A stretch of DNA of 64,000 nt from Oligoflexus sp. (GTDB lineage Bacteria; Bdellovibrionota_B; Oligoflexia; Oligoflexales; Oligoflexaceae): the NCBI RefSeq assembly GCF_035712445.1, contig NZ_DASTAT010000111.1:1-64000 (forward strand), given 5' to 3'. Of the stretch, positions 50,989-59,626 are shown piece after piece (the stretch's first letter is position 1; every line of letters starts with the position of its first letter). Below the pieces are notes generated by a model. That model was not told the DNA's origin and did no database searches. It worked only from the letters and a program-made list of their open reading frames with translations. The position numbers and the translations under genes were made by a program.

Positions 50989-51890
50989 GACGGCCTCTTG
51001 ATATAGGAAATACGGGAATCAGCCAATACCTCACCACGGCGACGCTCGATGTAAAGATCCAGAGTTCCATTCCTCTGCAGATCGGCCAGCAGGCCCGCCA
51101 TCGTTCCGATTTCATCCTCGACCGCGCGACCGCGCGACCGGGCAATCGCCAGCCCTTTGCGGGCCGCGAGGATGCGCTGCTCACATTCCGCTTCGGTTTG
51201 CGCGAGGAGTCTCTGCGCTTCACTTTGGGCGTTCATGACACTATTGAGCGATTGTGCCAGCTCTTCAGGCGGAAGAATATCCGTGAGATCCACACCATCG
51301 AAACGCACGCCGTAACGGTTGCCGATCTGCGCCCGGCAGAATTTTTGAATATGCTGATTCAAAAGCCGGCGTTCCCGGCGAATGGCCGCATAGGAACCCA
51401 CGCGTACGGCCGGTAGATAGGACTCGGTCTTCAGCTCCTGGGCCCCTGCGACGTCCTTCTGATCGAAGTTCGCGATCTCATTGCGCAGAAGACAGGTAAA
51501 AAGACCTTTCACATGCTCGACCGGACGTTCCATGGAAAAAAGATAGTGATGCAGATGGTCCAACTCCGGGGTCAGACGCAGTTTCGAATCGAGCCGCAGG
51601 ATGGTCCCGTCCGAGGCCATGGCCGTTGTTCCGCCCTCTTCGCCGGAAAGATCTATCATTTGTTCCATCATCGAAACCTTACGCACACGCTGCCAGGGCC
51701 ACTTCAAATGAAGCCCCGGTCCGAATGTTTTCAGCTGATCGCGTCCGGGTTCAGCCGGCATGACTTTGCCGAAGCTGATCAAGACTCCCAGGTGCCCTTC
51801 CTGAATCTGGAAGACGCTGCGACTTGCAAGGTAAATGAGATACAGCAGGAAACCACAAACCATACTGAACACGATTTCACCTGGCCACAC
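50985..51890 (-). CDS. SPFH/band-7 protein, first of pair
   Basis: A 301-aa SPFH protein with one N-terminal helix (about 5-25), then the motif IQEGHLGVLISFGKV and the signature FGPGLHLKWPWQRV, and a coiled coil near 210-260 (QSEAQRLLAQTEAECEQRIL). The start is GTG with AAAGGAG eight bases before it. It lies 14 bases after the SulP-carbonic anhydrase gene and overlaps the second SPFH gene, so all are expressed together. An HflK/HflC-like partnership with its neighbour is likely. Confidence 0.9.
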   Translation of the reverse strand: MWPGEIVFSMVCGFLLYLIYLASRSVFQIQEGHLGVLISFGKVMPAEPGRDQLKTFGPGLHLKWPWQRVRKVSMMEQMIDLSGEEGGTTAMASDGTILRLDSKLRLTPELDHLHHYLFSMERPVEHVKGLFTCLLRNEIANFDQKDVAGAQELKTESYLPAVRVGSYAAIRRERRLLNQHIQKFCRAQIGNRYGVRFDGVDLTDILPPEELAQSLNSVMNAQSEAQRLLAQTEAECEQRILAARKGLAIARSRGRAVEDEIGTMAGLLADLQRNGTLDLYIERRRGEVLADSRISYIKRPS

Positions 51891-51904
51891 GATAAAAACT
51901 CCTT

Positions 51905-53878
51905 TTAAAAGCGATCCGCGAGCGGACGTTGGCCGAAGGTCAGCGCCGATGGACGCTTTCCCGCAGTCTGTTCCCGATGATGCCGACGATAGGCCGACAC
52001 CAAACCCTTGTTGACGTCGACGACGTCTTCATTGAAATGCCGATGCGCGTCGGTCACAGGCGGCAGCTGATCGGCCTTGGCCTGAGTATCGACGACTGTC
52101 CCATGCGGAACATATCGACCCGACTCCACCTCCACACCGACAACGACCGCACCGATACCGATATAACAATGGGATCCCACCACCGAATCATGCACGACCG
52201 CTTGAAAACCGATGAAGGAATGATCCCCGATATAGCAGGGTCCATGAATCAGGGCCTGATGCGCGACCGACACCTCTTCTCCGATGAAGACGGCCCAATC
52301 CTCGCCAGCGACGTTCACCCACTTTTCCTTCAGAGCATGGATGACGACACCATCCTGAATGTTCGAGTTCGCACCGATAAAGAACGGTGATCCCTCATCC
52401 GCACGCACCGAACTTTCCGCTGCGATATGCGCGTTCTCACCAAGGACGACCCGACCAATCACCGAAGCTTTCTGATGCACGAAAGCCGATGCTGCGAGCT
52501 GGGCCCTCTCGCGGATCTGCGACAGCCAATTGTTCTGCCCGCTGATCGGATGGTAATGACCCGGCCGTCTTTGGTTCTTATCCGGACTCCGAATCACGGC
52601 GCGGATGCCTTTCGCATGCTGAGGACGTGGTCGCGAGTCTCTCTGCATTCTGCCCGCCCGCCAGTGGCTGAAACTGGCCAGAAGAATGCCGAGGATCAGT
52701 CCACCCATCAGGTGACCTGTCAGCGTTCCGATCGCCGTCAAAAGAAAGGCCACGGCCTGGATTTTTTCCTTCTGCCAGAAATGAGCGAGTGTATGAAACT
52801 CGATGAGCCTCATACCGATGACGCAAAGAAGTCCTGCCAGGGCAGCCAGAGGAATCAGCGCCATGGTTTCATTCAAAAACAGAATCGACACCAAAAGGAT
52901 GACGCCATGCAGAAGAGAACTGAGCCTTGTCCGGGCTCCGCACTGCACATTCACCGAGGATCGCACGATCACACCGGACACCGGCATGCCACTGACGAGG
53001 CCCGAACCAATATTGGCAAGGCCCTGACCGAAGAGTTCGAGATCGGGATGATGCGGTTTTTTCGCCTGCGCGAGTCGATCAACGGCCTGCGCGGACAGAA
53101 GCGATTCAATGGCGGCGAGCAGGGCCAAAGGAAGTGTGGCCACAATCAGACTCAACCACCTGTCAGCCGAAACCTGAGGCAGAGACGGCCACGGCAGAGC
53201 TGCAGGAATCGCTCCGACGCGATCCAGATTCCAATTCAGCTGCACGGAAACCGCAGTGACAATCGCGATCCCGATCAGCGCAGCCGGAAAGCGTTTGAAC
53301 GGCTTGCAGGTCGTGACCAGCAGTGCAACGAAAAGTCCGCAGACGACGGCCAGCCATGAAACCTCATGAAGCCAGTCGGGACGCTCGAACATCACGGCCA
53401 ATTCAAAGACGGTGTAATGAAATCCCAGAAATTCCGGAATCTGATTATCGAGGAGTTTAAGTCCCACGCCCGTGGTAAATCCTGCCAGTACCGCCTCGGG
53501 CACAAAGCGTATGAAACGCCCGGCCGCGAGCCAGCAGAGGGTCAGCTGCACGAGGCCGATGATCAGACAGGATGCAGCCACGCCTGCGGCTCCAAAATCC
53601 TTGGTGATATGCAGCACCATGATATTCAATGCGGCTGCAGGACCTGTGACCTGCAAAGGAGCCCCACCGAAGATGGCCGCGATGGCCCCACCGATGGCAC
53701 CGGCTAAAAGCCCCGCGCTCGGCGGCAGCCCCGAGGCCACCGCCAGAGCAATGTTCAAGGGCAGAGCCACGGCCGCTACCGTAATCGCAGCCATCGTATC
53801 CTGGGGCAGGAACGGATTGCGAAAAACATCGAGCCAGCTCTGCTTCCAAAAGTTGAGAAGCGAATGAAATTTTTGCAT
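51905..53878 (-). CDS. SulP anion transporter fused to gamma-class carbonic anhydrase
   Basis: A 657-aa fusion. Residues about 1-430 are a SulP/SLC26 membrane domain (FLPQDTMAAITVAAVALPLN, GAPLQVTGPAAALNIMVL, GSGLVSGMPVSGVIVRSSVN). The usual C-terminal STAS domain is absent; in its place (about 465-625) is a left-handed beta-helix carbonic anhydrase of the CamH/CcmM type: SSVRADEGSPFFIGANSNIQ, DGVVIHAL, then EEVSVAHQALIHGP. The three zinc histidines fall at about 514, 540 and 545, and the proton-shuttle Glu of RADEG at about 495. The short loop between the first two His matches CcmM/CamH rather than archaeal Cam. The protein most likely takes up bicarbonate (or sulfate) and interconverts it with CO2 at the membrane. 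It heads an operon with two SPFH genes. Confidence 0.92.
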   Translation of the reverse strand: MQKFHSLLNFWKQSWLDVFRNPFLPQDTMAAITVAAVALPLNIALAVASGLPPSAGLLAGAIGGAIAAIFGGAPLQVTGPAAALNIMVLHITKDFGAAGVAASCLIIGLVQLTLCWLAAGRFIRFVPEAVLAGFTTGVGLKLLDNQIPEFLGFHYTVFELAVMFERPDWLHEVSWLAVVCGLFVALLVTTCKPFKRFPAALIGIAIVTAVSVQLNWNLDRVGAIPAALPWPSLPQVSADRWLSLIVATLPLALLAAIESLLSAQAVDRLAQAKKPHHPDLELFGQGLANIGSGLVSGMPVSGVIVRSSVNVQCGARTRLSSLLHGVILLVSILFLNETMALIPLAALAGLLCVIGMRLIEFHTLAHFWQKEKIQAVAFLLTAIGTLTGHLMGGLILGILLASFSHWRAGRMQRDSRPRPQHAKGIRAVIRSPDKNQRRPGHYHPISGQNNWLSQIRERAQLAASAFVHQKASVIGRVVLGENAHIAAESSVRADEGSPFFIGANSNIQDGVVIHALKEKWVNVAGEDWAVFIGEEVSVAHQALIHGPCYIGDHSFIGFQAVVHDSVVGSHCYIGIGAVVVGVEVESGRYVPHGTVVDTQAKADQLPPVTDAHRHFNEDVVDVNKGLVSAYRRHHREQTAGKRPSALTFGQRPLADRF

Positions 53879-54498
53879 AGAAAGCCCACTGTGTTGAAAG
53901 TCATCAACCCATGCATCGTATTTTTATTTGTGGTTCAGTGTAGGTCCGGGCTCAACACAGCATGGGAAGGCTACGCGACGCCCATGGGAGGGACGGAAAG
54001 GTTTCGGGACGCAGAGTCCTGAATCCCCAATCGACGCGAGTAGGACACAGAAGAGGACGGATGAAAGGATGACAACGCAAAACTCCCGGCTGGAGTTTTC
54101 GATGAGAATTCGAGATGCGGCAGAGAGTAAGCTTAGCGGATTCCGCTTCGGCATTCTTCTGATCACAGAGTTCTGGAAAGCCGCCCTGGCTCTGCTGCGT
54201 AAAGCAGAGAGGCATCAGGATCATAAGCGCGTAAAAGCAGATTCTGCGCAGAATATTTGCAAATAAATTCATCAGTACCCGCATTCATGCAGAACGACGC
54301 GAACTTTGTACGAGGAAAAAATTTTGTCATGTGTCTTCCCGCGTTGTCAACCAATGCGTTTATAAATTTTCAGTGAAGTACGAATTATGTACAGCATGAA
54401 AGCGCGGAAAAATCGGTGTTTGCGGCCAGGTACAAAAAGGTGGGAACAACTGATAGGTCGCAGTTTGTGACGGAATGGAAGCTGTGTGCGTGGCCCCC
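53879..54498. other. Intergenic stretch of 620 bases with no confident gene
   Basis: Several short overlapping frames occur on both strands but none has clear coding character. The best candidate is the small secreted-protein-like frame at 53952-54270 (minus), listed separately. The part around 54280-54420 is AT-rich and may hold promoters. No strong hairpin, RNA gene or repeat was recognised. Confidence 0.5.
53952..54270 (-). CDS. Possible small secreted protein (doubtful)
   Basis: From the ATG at 54270 the frame reads a signal-peptide-like MNLFANILRRICFYALMILM followed by CFTQQSQGGFPELCDQKN. After about residue 65 the sequence becomes Pro/Arg-rich and looks non-coding, while another frame becomes more protein-like (ENSSREFCVVILSSVLF). 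It may be a frameshifted remnant or chance. Confidence 0.2.
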
Positions 54499-55581
54499 TC
54501 AGGCCTGAAGGTCGAGCGGCAATTCCTGAAGCTGTTCAAAATTTGCGACACTGACACCCAAGAGACGAACCTTGCGTTGACCCGCCTCGGTCTGCCGCAA
54601 AAGTTCGCAGGCGATCTCTTCGATCCGTGCTGCTTCATCGGTGGGCATCGGCAGGGACCGGCTGCGCGTCACCTGATGAAAGTCCGCGTACTTGCATTTC
54701 ACCGTGATGGTCTTGCCACGCAGGCCCCGACGCCGCAGAGCCTCGGCCACTTCCTGGGCGAGCGCCTTCAGCTCCTTGATTAAAACATCAAGATCCAGAA
54801 TATCGGTGGCAAAGGTATCTTCCTTGCCGAGCGATTTTCTTTCACGCTCCACCTCCACGGGTCTTTCATCAATGCCCTGGGAACGTATCCAAATCCATCG
54901 GCCCATGCTCCCGAGCTCCGCTTCCAGATCCGCAGGATCACGCTTCCAGACATCACGGCAATAGAAAAGCCCGGCCTTCTGCAGACGCTTTTCACTCGCC
55001 GGGCCAATGCCATGAATCCGCCGCAAAGGAAGATGCTCCATGAACCGCAGTGCCTGCTCCGGCAGGATCACGGTGAGTCCCTTCGGTTTATTGATATCCG
55101 ATGCGATTTTCGCCAGCAGTTTATTCGGAGCCACGCCCGCGGAGCCGGTCAGCTTCAGTTCGTCATAAATCTGCTCCTGCATCATCTTCGCGAGTTTCGT
55201 TGCGTAAAGACCATGCGCATTGTGCGTCACATCCAGATAGGCTTCATCCAAAGAAAGCGGTTCGATCTGCTGCGTATACTGGCGGAAGATGCCGCGGATC
55301 TCCTGCGACACCGCATGATATTTATGAAAGTTGGGGGACATGAAGATGGCATCGGGACAAAGACGCGCGGCCTGCGAGCAGGGCATGGCGGACTTAACGC
55401 CAAATTTTCGCGCGGCATAGCTCGCGGTACAGACCACGGCGCGCGACTGAGGGGAGCCTCCAATGACAAGAGGCTTATCCTTCAAACTCGGATCATCCCG
55501 AATTTCAATGGACGCGTAAAAGGCATCCATATCGAAATGGATGATTTTTCGCTCAAGCAAGGAAGGGTGCACTGCTGCCAT
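54499..55581 (-). CDS. dinB: DNA polymerase IV (Y-family)
   Basis: Error-prone translesion polymerase of 360 aa. The motifs are IIHFDMDAFYASIEI (catalytic Asp pair), VVCTASYAARKFGVKSAMP, EPLSLDEAYLDVT (catalytic Asp-Glu) and GSAGVAPNKLLAKIASD, all intact, with the helix-hairpin-helix IHGIGPASEKRLQKAG and a little-finger domain at the C-terminus. There is no obvious beta-clamp pentapeptide beyond the terminal LQELPLDL. The Shine-Dalgarno GGGAG lies within one arm of an inverted repeat. No recognisable LexA box was seen upstream. Confidence 0.96.
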   Translation of the reverse strand: MAAVHPSLLERKIIHFDMDAFYASIEIRDDPSLKDKPLVIGGSPQSRAVVCTASYAARKFGVKSAMPCSQAARLCPDAIFMSPNFHKYHAVSQEIRGIFRQYTQQIEPLSLDEAYLDVTHNAHGLYATKLAKMMQEQIYDELKLTGSAGVAPNKLLAKIASDINKPKGLTVILPEQALRFMEHLPLRRIHGIGPASEKRLQKAGLFYCRDVWKRDPADLEAELGSMGRWIWIRSQGIDERPVEVERERKSLGKEDTFATDILDLDVLIKELKALAQEVAEALRRRGLRGKTITVKCKYADFHQVTRSRSLPMPTDEAARIEEIACELLRQTEAGQRKVRLLGVSVANFEQLQELPLDLQA

Positions 55582-55588
55582 GACATGG

Positions 55589-55629
55589 CTCCCGGAAACA
55601 ATTCCATAAAAATGTATGTTATCCGGGAG
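55589..55629 (-). promoter_or_regulatory. Inverted repeat that could sequester the dinB ribosome site
   Basis: On the dinB transcript CUCCCGGA (from 55629 down) can pair perfectly with UCCGGGAG (ending at 55589), with a further AACA/UGUU pairing after a bulge. The second arm contains the GGGAG Shine-Dalgarno seven bases before the ATG. It may be an RNA switch or, as DNA, a repressor operator. Confidence 0.5.
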
Positions 55630-55660
55630 AGCTTGTCCAGTCGAGCAAAAGGACGGGAAT

Positions 55661-56680
55661 TCAACCCAAATCTTTGGCCATCAGCACGTACTGGTGTTCC
55701 CAGAGTGTGGTTCCATGGCGGGCAAAGGACTCGCTGGTCCAACCCTGAAAGACCAGAGCGGAAATATAGGTGTCGCTCACGGCCTCAGGCAGATCCTGGC
55801 AAATCGCATAGAGCAGCGCGTTGCTCAGACCCTGGCGGCGATACTCGGGATCGGTGGCGGCTGTTTTCAAGACCAGCGTTTTTTGCGGCTGACCGAGGTG
55901 AGCCGGCTCCAGGAAGGCAAGGAAGAAGGCCACAGCCCGACCGTTTGCATCATAGGCCATGGTGATGAAGTTTTCCTTGCCGGTTTTTCCCTGCAGGTAG
56001 CTCCGCGCGAAGGCTTCAAAACTGAGCGGAACGAAGAGGGGATTGTCGGCGAATCCCACCTGGCTCAAGCGATGCAGATCGAAAAGAGCGCCGGTCTTCA
56101 GATCCTCAAGACCGATGCGGCGCAGGCTCATGCCCTTTTCCATCACACGCGTGAAGTCCTTTTGCAGATAGGCCTGCATGTCCTTCAATCCGGCGGTTGC
56201 GATGCTGTGATAATGGGCCCAGAAGGAAAATCCCGCCGTCGCGAGCAGTGTTTCCAGTCGCGGCTGCGCTTTGGGTTCCCAATCGAACTGCAAAGGATGC
56301 TGATCCACGCGCAGGCGATAGCTGAACCAGGTGTTGCCGTTCATCGGACCCACGAGTTTACGCAAAGATGGTGTGATCATCTTCTGCAGAGCGAGTTGAA
56401 AACCTTCCTGCAAAAAGGCATCATTGGCCTCCGGGTGCAGAGCGAAAAATCCAAGTCCGGCCGTGCCCTCTTCGGGAAGGAAGGGGTTCAGCGCAAAGCG
56501 AAGAACCGGCTTTTCATCCAGGAATACAAGGGCCATCTGCGCCCCTTTCTGTCCCAGCTCCTGCAGAAGATTCCACTCATGCTCGGCGCTCAAACGAGTC
56601 GGGTCATATACTCCAAGGTCATGCCAGGCGGCTTGATGTTCAGACGTCGCGGGATTCTCAATCGCAATCTTAAGGACCAT
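55661..56680 (-). CDS. GNAT-family acetyltransferase-like protein
   Basis: A 339-aa protein. The C-terminal half has the GNAT acetyl-CoA-binding signature TDPEYRRQGLSNALLYAI after the strand TLVLKTAA. The N-terminal half (about 20-190) looks like a second, degenerate acyltransferase module (GLGFFALHPEANDAFLQEGF, KLVGPMNGNTWFSYRL), giving the tandem layout of some GNAT proteins of unknown substrate. It starts three bases after the stop of the PEP-synthase-like gene, so it is the second gene of that operon. Confidence 0.8.
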   Translation of the reverse strand: MVLKIAIENPATSEHQAAWHDLGVYDPTRLSAEHEWNLLQELGQKGAQMALVFLDEKPVLRFALNPFLPEEGTAGLGFFALHPEANDAFLQEGFQLALQKMITPSLRKLVGPMNGNTWFSYRLRVDQHPLQFDWEPKAQPRLETLLATAGFSFWAHYHSIATAGLKDMQAYLQKDFTRVMEKGMSLRRIGLEDLKTGALFDLHRLSQVGFADNPLFVPLSFEAFARSYLQGKTGKENFITMAYDANGRAVAFFLAFLEPAHLGQPQKTLVLKTAATDPEYRRQGLSNALLYAICQDLPEAVSDTYISALVFQGWTSESFARHGTTLWEHQYVLMAKDLG

Positions 56681-56683
56681 GGA

Positions 56684-59407
56684 TCACCTCAGGATGGTAA
56701 TTTCACCTTTGCCGGCATCAATACGCACACGATCACCTGTTTGCAGGCGCTTCATCAATCCACCGTTCACACCCACGATCGTCGGCAGACCGAGTTCACG
56801 AGCCACGACTGCCGAGTGCGACAGGAGCGAACCGCGTTCAATCAAAAGACCCGAGCAGGACGGGAACAGCGGGACCCAACCTGGATCGGTTCGCGACGTC
56901 ACGAGAATATCACCGTTGATGCCTGCGGCATCAGCTAAAGTTTCCACGACGCGCACGGTGCCTTCCACAACACCAGGGCAGCAGGGTGTGCCATGGAGTT
57001 TATTCGGATCATCACCCACTTCCTGCAGACTACGCAGAAGGTCGGCTTCCAAAAGCACGCTCGGCCAGGCCAGGGAATAACCCACGGCTCCATAGCTGAT
57101 AAAGCGTTCGGGAGGCGAAGGCGTGCGGCGGTATTCATCGAATTCCGCCTTGCGGATGGCGACGATTTCATGAAGGCGCGTGGTCAAGCCGCGGCCTTCG
57201 ACGAAGGCGATGATTTCATCAATGCTCAGATAGAAAATATCGCGTTCATCCTGCAGAAGTTTGGCCAGGACGAGCTGCGAACCCATGGCTCGGAACAGGT
57301 GCCGGGTCAGGCCAAAGCTCTTGGTACGGGCAAAACGCAGGTTCTCCCGGTTTTTCACGGCCCGGCGGGCTTCGCGCAGGACGAAGTTATAAACCTTGCG
57401 CTTTATGCCGCCAAGGTTCTGATCGACGATGGCTTCCGCTTTCTGGCGAATTTCACGCTCGCGCATTTCCATGTCTTCGGTCTGGAACGAGCCCATCCGA
57501 ATATAGCTGACCAACGAATGCACGACGAAACTCGGATCATCATGCAGATCGGGTTCTTCGAGTTTCAGTTCATTCACGCAGCGGAAACCGAAGCGGTCCA
57601 GAAACTCCGCGAAGTCCTTGGCCGCGGCGGTATCCTTGTAGGTGCCGCGCAGGCCTGTGATGATTTCATCCGCAGGGGTGCTCGTAAACCAGGCTTTGAA
57701 GGCCGGATCACCCGCGTCGATGCGTTTGGCAAGGCGCAGGAGGAACTTGGTCGGCTCGGTGCTGTCGAGGCCGCCTTCCCCGCAGAGAAGATCATTCTGC
57801 AGGGAATCCGTATCAGCGCCCTTGATCCATTGGCCTGTGAGTTTTTTCAAAAGGCCGAAGAAGATCATGCACAGATAATCATTGATGATCGGCGCCTGCC
57901 ATTTTTTAAGGAAGCTGTTTTCCAGATGCGTGTAATAGGCCATCTGCTCGGAAAGAGACATGGCGCGCATATCCACAGCGCGGGCTTCATGGTAGACGCG
58001 ATTGAAGTCGCGGAAGAAGTCGGCGATGATCTGATCGATTTTGCGGAAGCGATAGAAGGTCTTCGCCAGGAGTTTGATCTTGTCGAAGAACCCATACTGA
58101 GGAGCCGCGCGGATGCCATCAAAGACCTTCTGCAGATCCGGACCCAGCTCCTGCTTCACACCCATCATGGTTTCCATGAAGGTTTTATTGCTGGCCGTTC
58201 CGGGGAGGGCCAGGACCAGCTCGTACCAGTTGGCAAGGTTATAGTAGATCCGGCCGCGCAGAAGACCGAGCAGGTTTCTGAAGGTCGGGGCCATGTCGTC
58301 CACGAGTTTTTTCGGAACCCCCATCACATCCATGAACTGGATATAGACCTGGTTATAAGCCCGGCTCGCAAAGCTGAAAGTCAGGGGCGAAGTCACACCG
58401 GAATAGCTTTCGATGATGTTGGAGTTATCCCAAAGGAAGGGCTGCGTTTTCTTTTCATAGGACTGATAATAAACTTCTGGTGGAAGATTGGTGATCGGAC
58501 GGGTCTGCACCAGGTAAAGTTCATTCTGTTCAAAGACGAATTCGATATCCTGGGGACTGCCGGCGCGGCTTTCGACAAGGTCGGCGAGGGCGCCGAGTTT
58601 TTGAATCTGTTCCACGGAAAGGGCGGCCTGATTCTGCATGTCTGAAGGGACGGCCACTTTCTGAAGGCCACCTGCAGCGGCGATTTCCAGGGCTTCTGTT
58701 TTGGTCGTGATCTCCGATTCCACCTGGCCTGAGGCACGGGAGAGTTCGAAGCTGTCAGCGGCCAAAAGTCCACTGACAAGACCTTCACCCGCACCAAATA
58801 CGGCCGAAATGAGGATCTTATCGCGATCGAGCACTTTAATCGGATGGCGCGTGAACATCACGCCTGCGCGGTCGGCGTGCAGCATTTTTTGAATGACCAC
58901 GCCCATGGCGCTGTCTTTGATATCGAGTCTATTCTGCTGACGATAGTGTAGAACGCGATGGGAAAAAGCCGAGGCCCAGCAGCGTTTGATGGATTCGACG
59001 ATCTGCTCTTCACCCTTTTGAAAGAGAAAGGATGAATACTGACCGGCAAAGGATTGAGCGCCGCCGTCTTCATCCAGACCACTGGAACGGACCGCGACGA
59101 AGTCATCTTGGAAATCATGATCGCGCAAAGCACCTCGCAGCGCTGTGAGCACGTCGTGAGGCAGAGGTTTGGCCAGAAATGCGGCCAGGACTTCGGCTTC
59201 AAAAGCTTCGGTCGGCTCCGCACGCTGAATTAAAGCATGAAAATTATTGTCATCAAGGAAGGCCTGCAGGGAGGCTCGACCCAGTGCGAACCATGCCGGC
59301 ACCGGGAAGTTTTTCTGACTTAAAAAGGCCAGGTTACGTGCTTTTCCGCCGGTTTCTGCGGATTGGAGGTCCAAATGATCCTGAGCCTTCAAAATCCAGT
59401 GTTTCAT
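56684..59407 (-). CDS. PEP-synthase/rifampin-phosphotransferase-like swivelling kinase
   Basis: A 907-aa multidomain protein. The N-terminal ATP-grasp domain of the PEP synthase/PPDK type includes TGGKARNLAFLSQKNFPVP, FVAVRSSGLDEDG and AQSFAGQYSSFLFQKG, plus VMFTRHPIKVLDRD. A long central domain (about 310-800) has no counterpart in PEP synthase. The C-terminal swivelling domain carries the phospho-His about 864 in GSLLSHSAVVARE. The PEP/pyruvate TIM barrel is missing, as in rifampin phosphotransferase, so it probably phosphorylates a small acceptor via a phospho-His. The acceptor is unknown. It forms an operon with a GNAT gene and is divergent from a DUF3419 gene. Confidence 0.85.
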   Translation of the reverse strand: MKHWILKAQDHLDLQSAETGGKARNLAFLSQKNFPVPAWFALGRASLQAFLDDNNFHALIQRAEPTEAFEAEVLAAFLAKPLPHDVLTALRGALRDHDFQDDFVAVRSSGLDEDGGAQSFAGQYSSFLFQKGEEQIVESIKRCWASAFSHRVLHYRQQNRLDIKDSAMGVVIQKMLHADRAGVMFTRHPIKVLDRDKILISAVFGAGEGLVSGLLAADSFELSRASGQVESEITTKTEALEIAAAGGLQKVAVPSDMQNQAALSVEQIQKLGALADLVESRAGSPQDIEFVFEQNELYLVQTRPITNLPPEVYYQSYEKKTQPFLWDNSNIIESYSGVTSPLTFSFASRAYNQVYIQFMDVMGVPKKLVDDMAPTFRNLLGLLRGRIYYNLANWYELVLALPGTASNKTFMETMMGVKQELGPDLQKVFDGIRAAPQYGFFDKIKLLAKTFYRFRKIDQIIADFFRDFNRVYHEARAVDMRAMSLSEQMAYYTHLENSFLKKWQAPIINDYLCMIFFGLLKKLTGQWIKGADTDSLQNDLLCGEGGLDSTEPTKFLLRLAKRIDAGDPAFKAWFTSTPADEIITGLRGTYKDTAAAKDFAEFLDRFGFRCVNELKLEEPDLHDDPSFVVHSLVSYIRMGSFQTEDMEMREREIRQKAEAIVDQNLGGIKRKVYNFVLREARRAVKNRENLRFARTKSFGLTRHLFRAMGSQLVLAKLLQDERDIFYLSIDEIIAFVEGRGLTTRLHEIVAIRKAEFDEYRRTPSPPERFISYGAVGYSLAWPSVLLEADLLRSLQEVGDDPNKLHGTPCCPGVVEGTVRVVETLADAAGINGDILVTSRTDPGWVPLFPSCSGLLIERGSLLSHSAVVARELGLPTIVGVNGGLMKRLQTGDRVRIDAGKGEITILR

Positions 59408-59626
59408 GCCAGCTCCCTAAAAAAATCTGCAGGCGAGAGGTTGCTCTGTTCTTTTTGCAAAAGCGTCATACTTCATTTTGGTGGCGTCTGTCCAGCCCGG
59501 GTGCTGCAATATTTTTAAGGTTTCCCCAGACGTAAAGGTTATATCCGCAAAGAGGATCAAACTTACAGATTTTGACAAGTGGCTCGGATTGATATAGTAA
59601 GCGGTCACAACTGCTGGGGGACCTCC

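Noticed and set aside
56993..58645. A 550-codon open frame on the plus strand
   Set aside because: Antisense to the PEP-synthase-like gene; no start signal or motif.
56684..59407. Calling the kinase a true PEP synthase or a rifampin phosphotransferase
   Set aside because: There is no PEP/pyruvate barrel for PEP synthase, and the central domain could not be matched to the rifampin-binding domain by eye, so only a general name is given.
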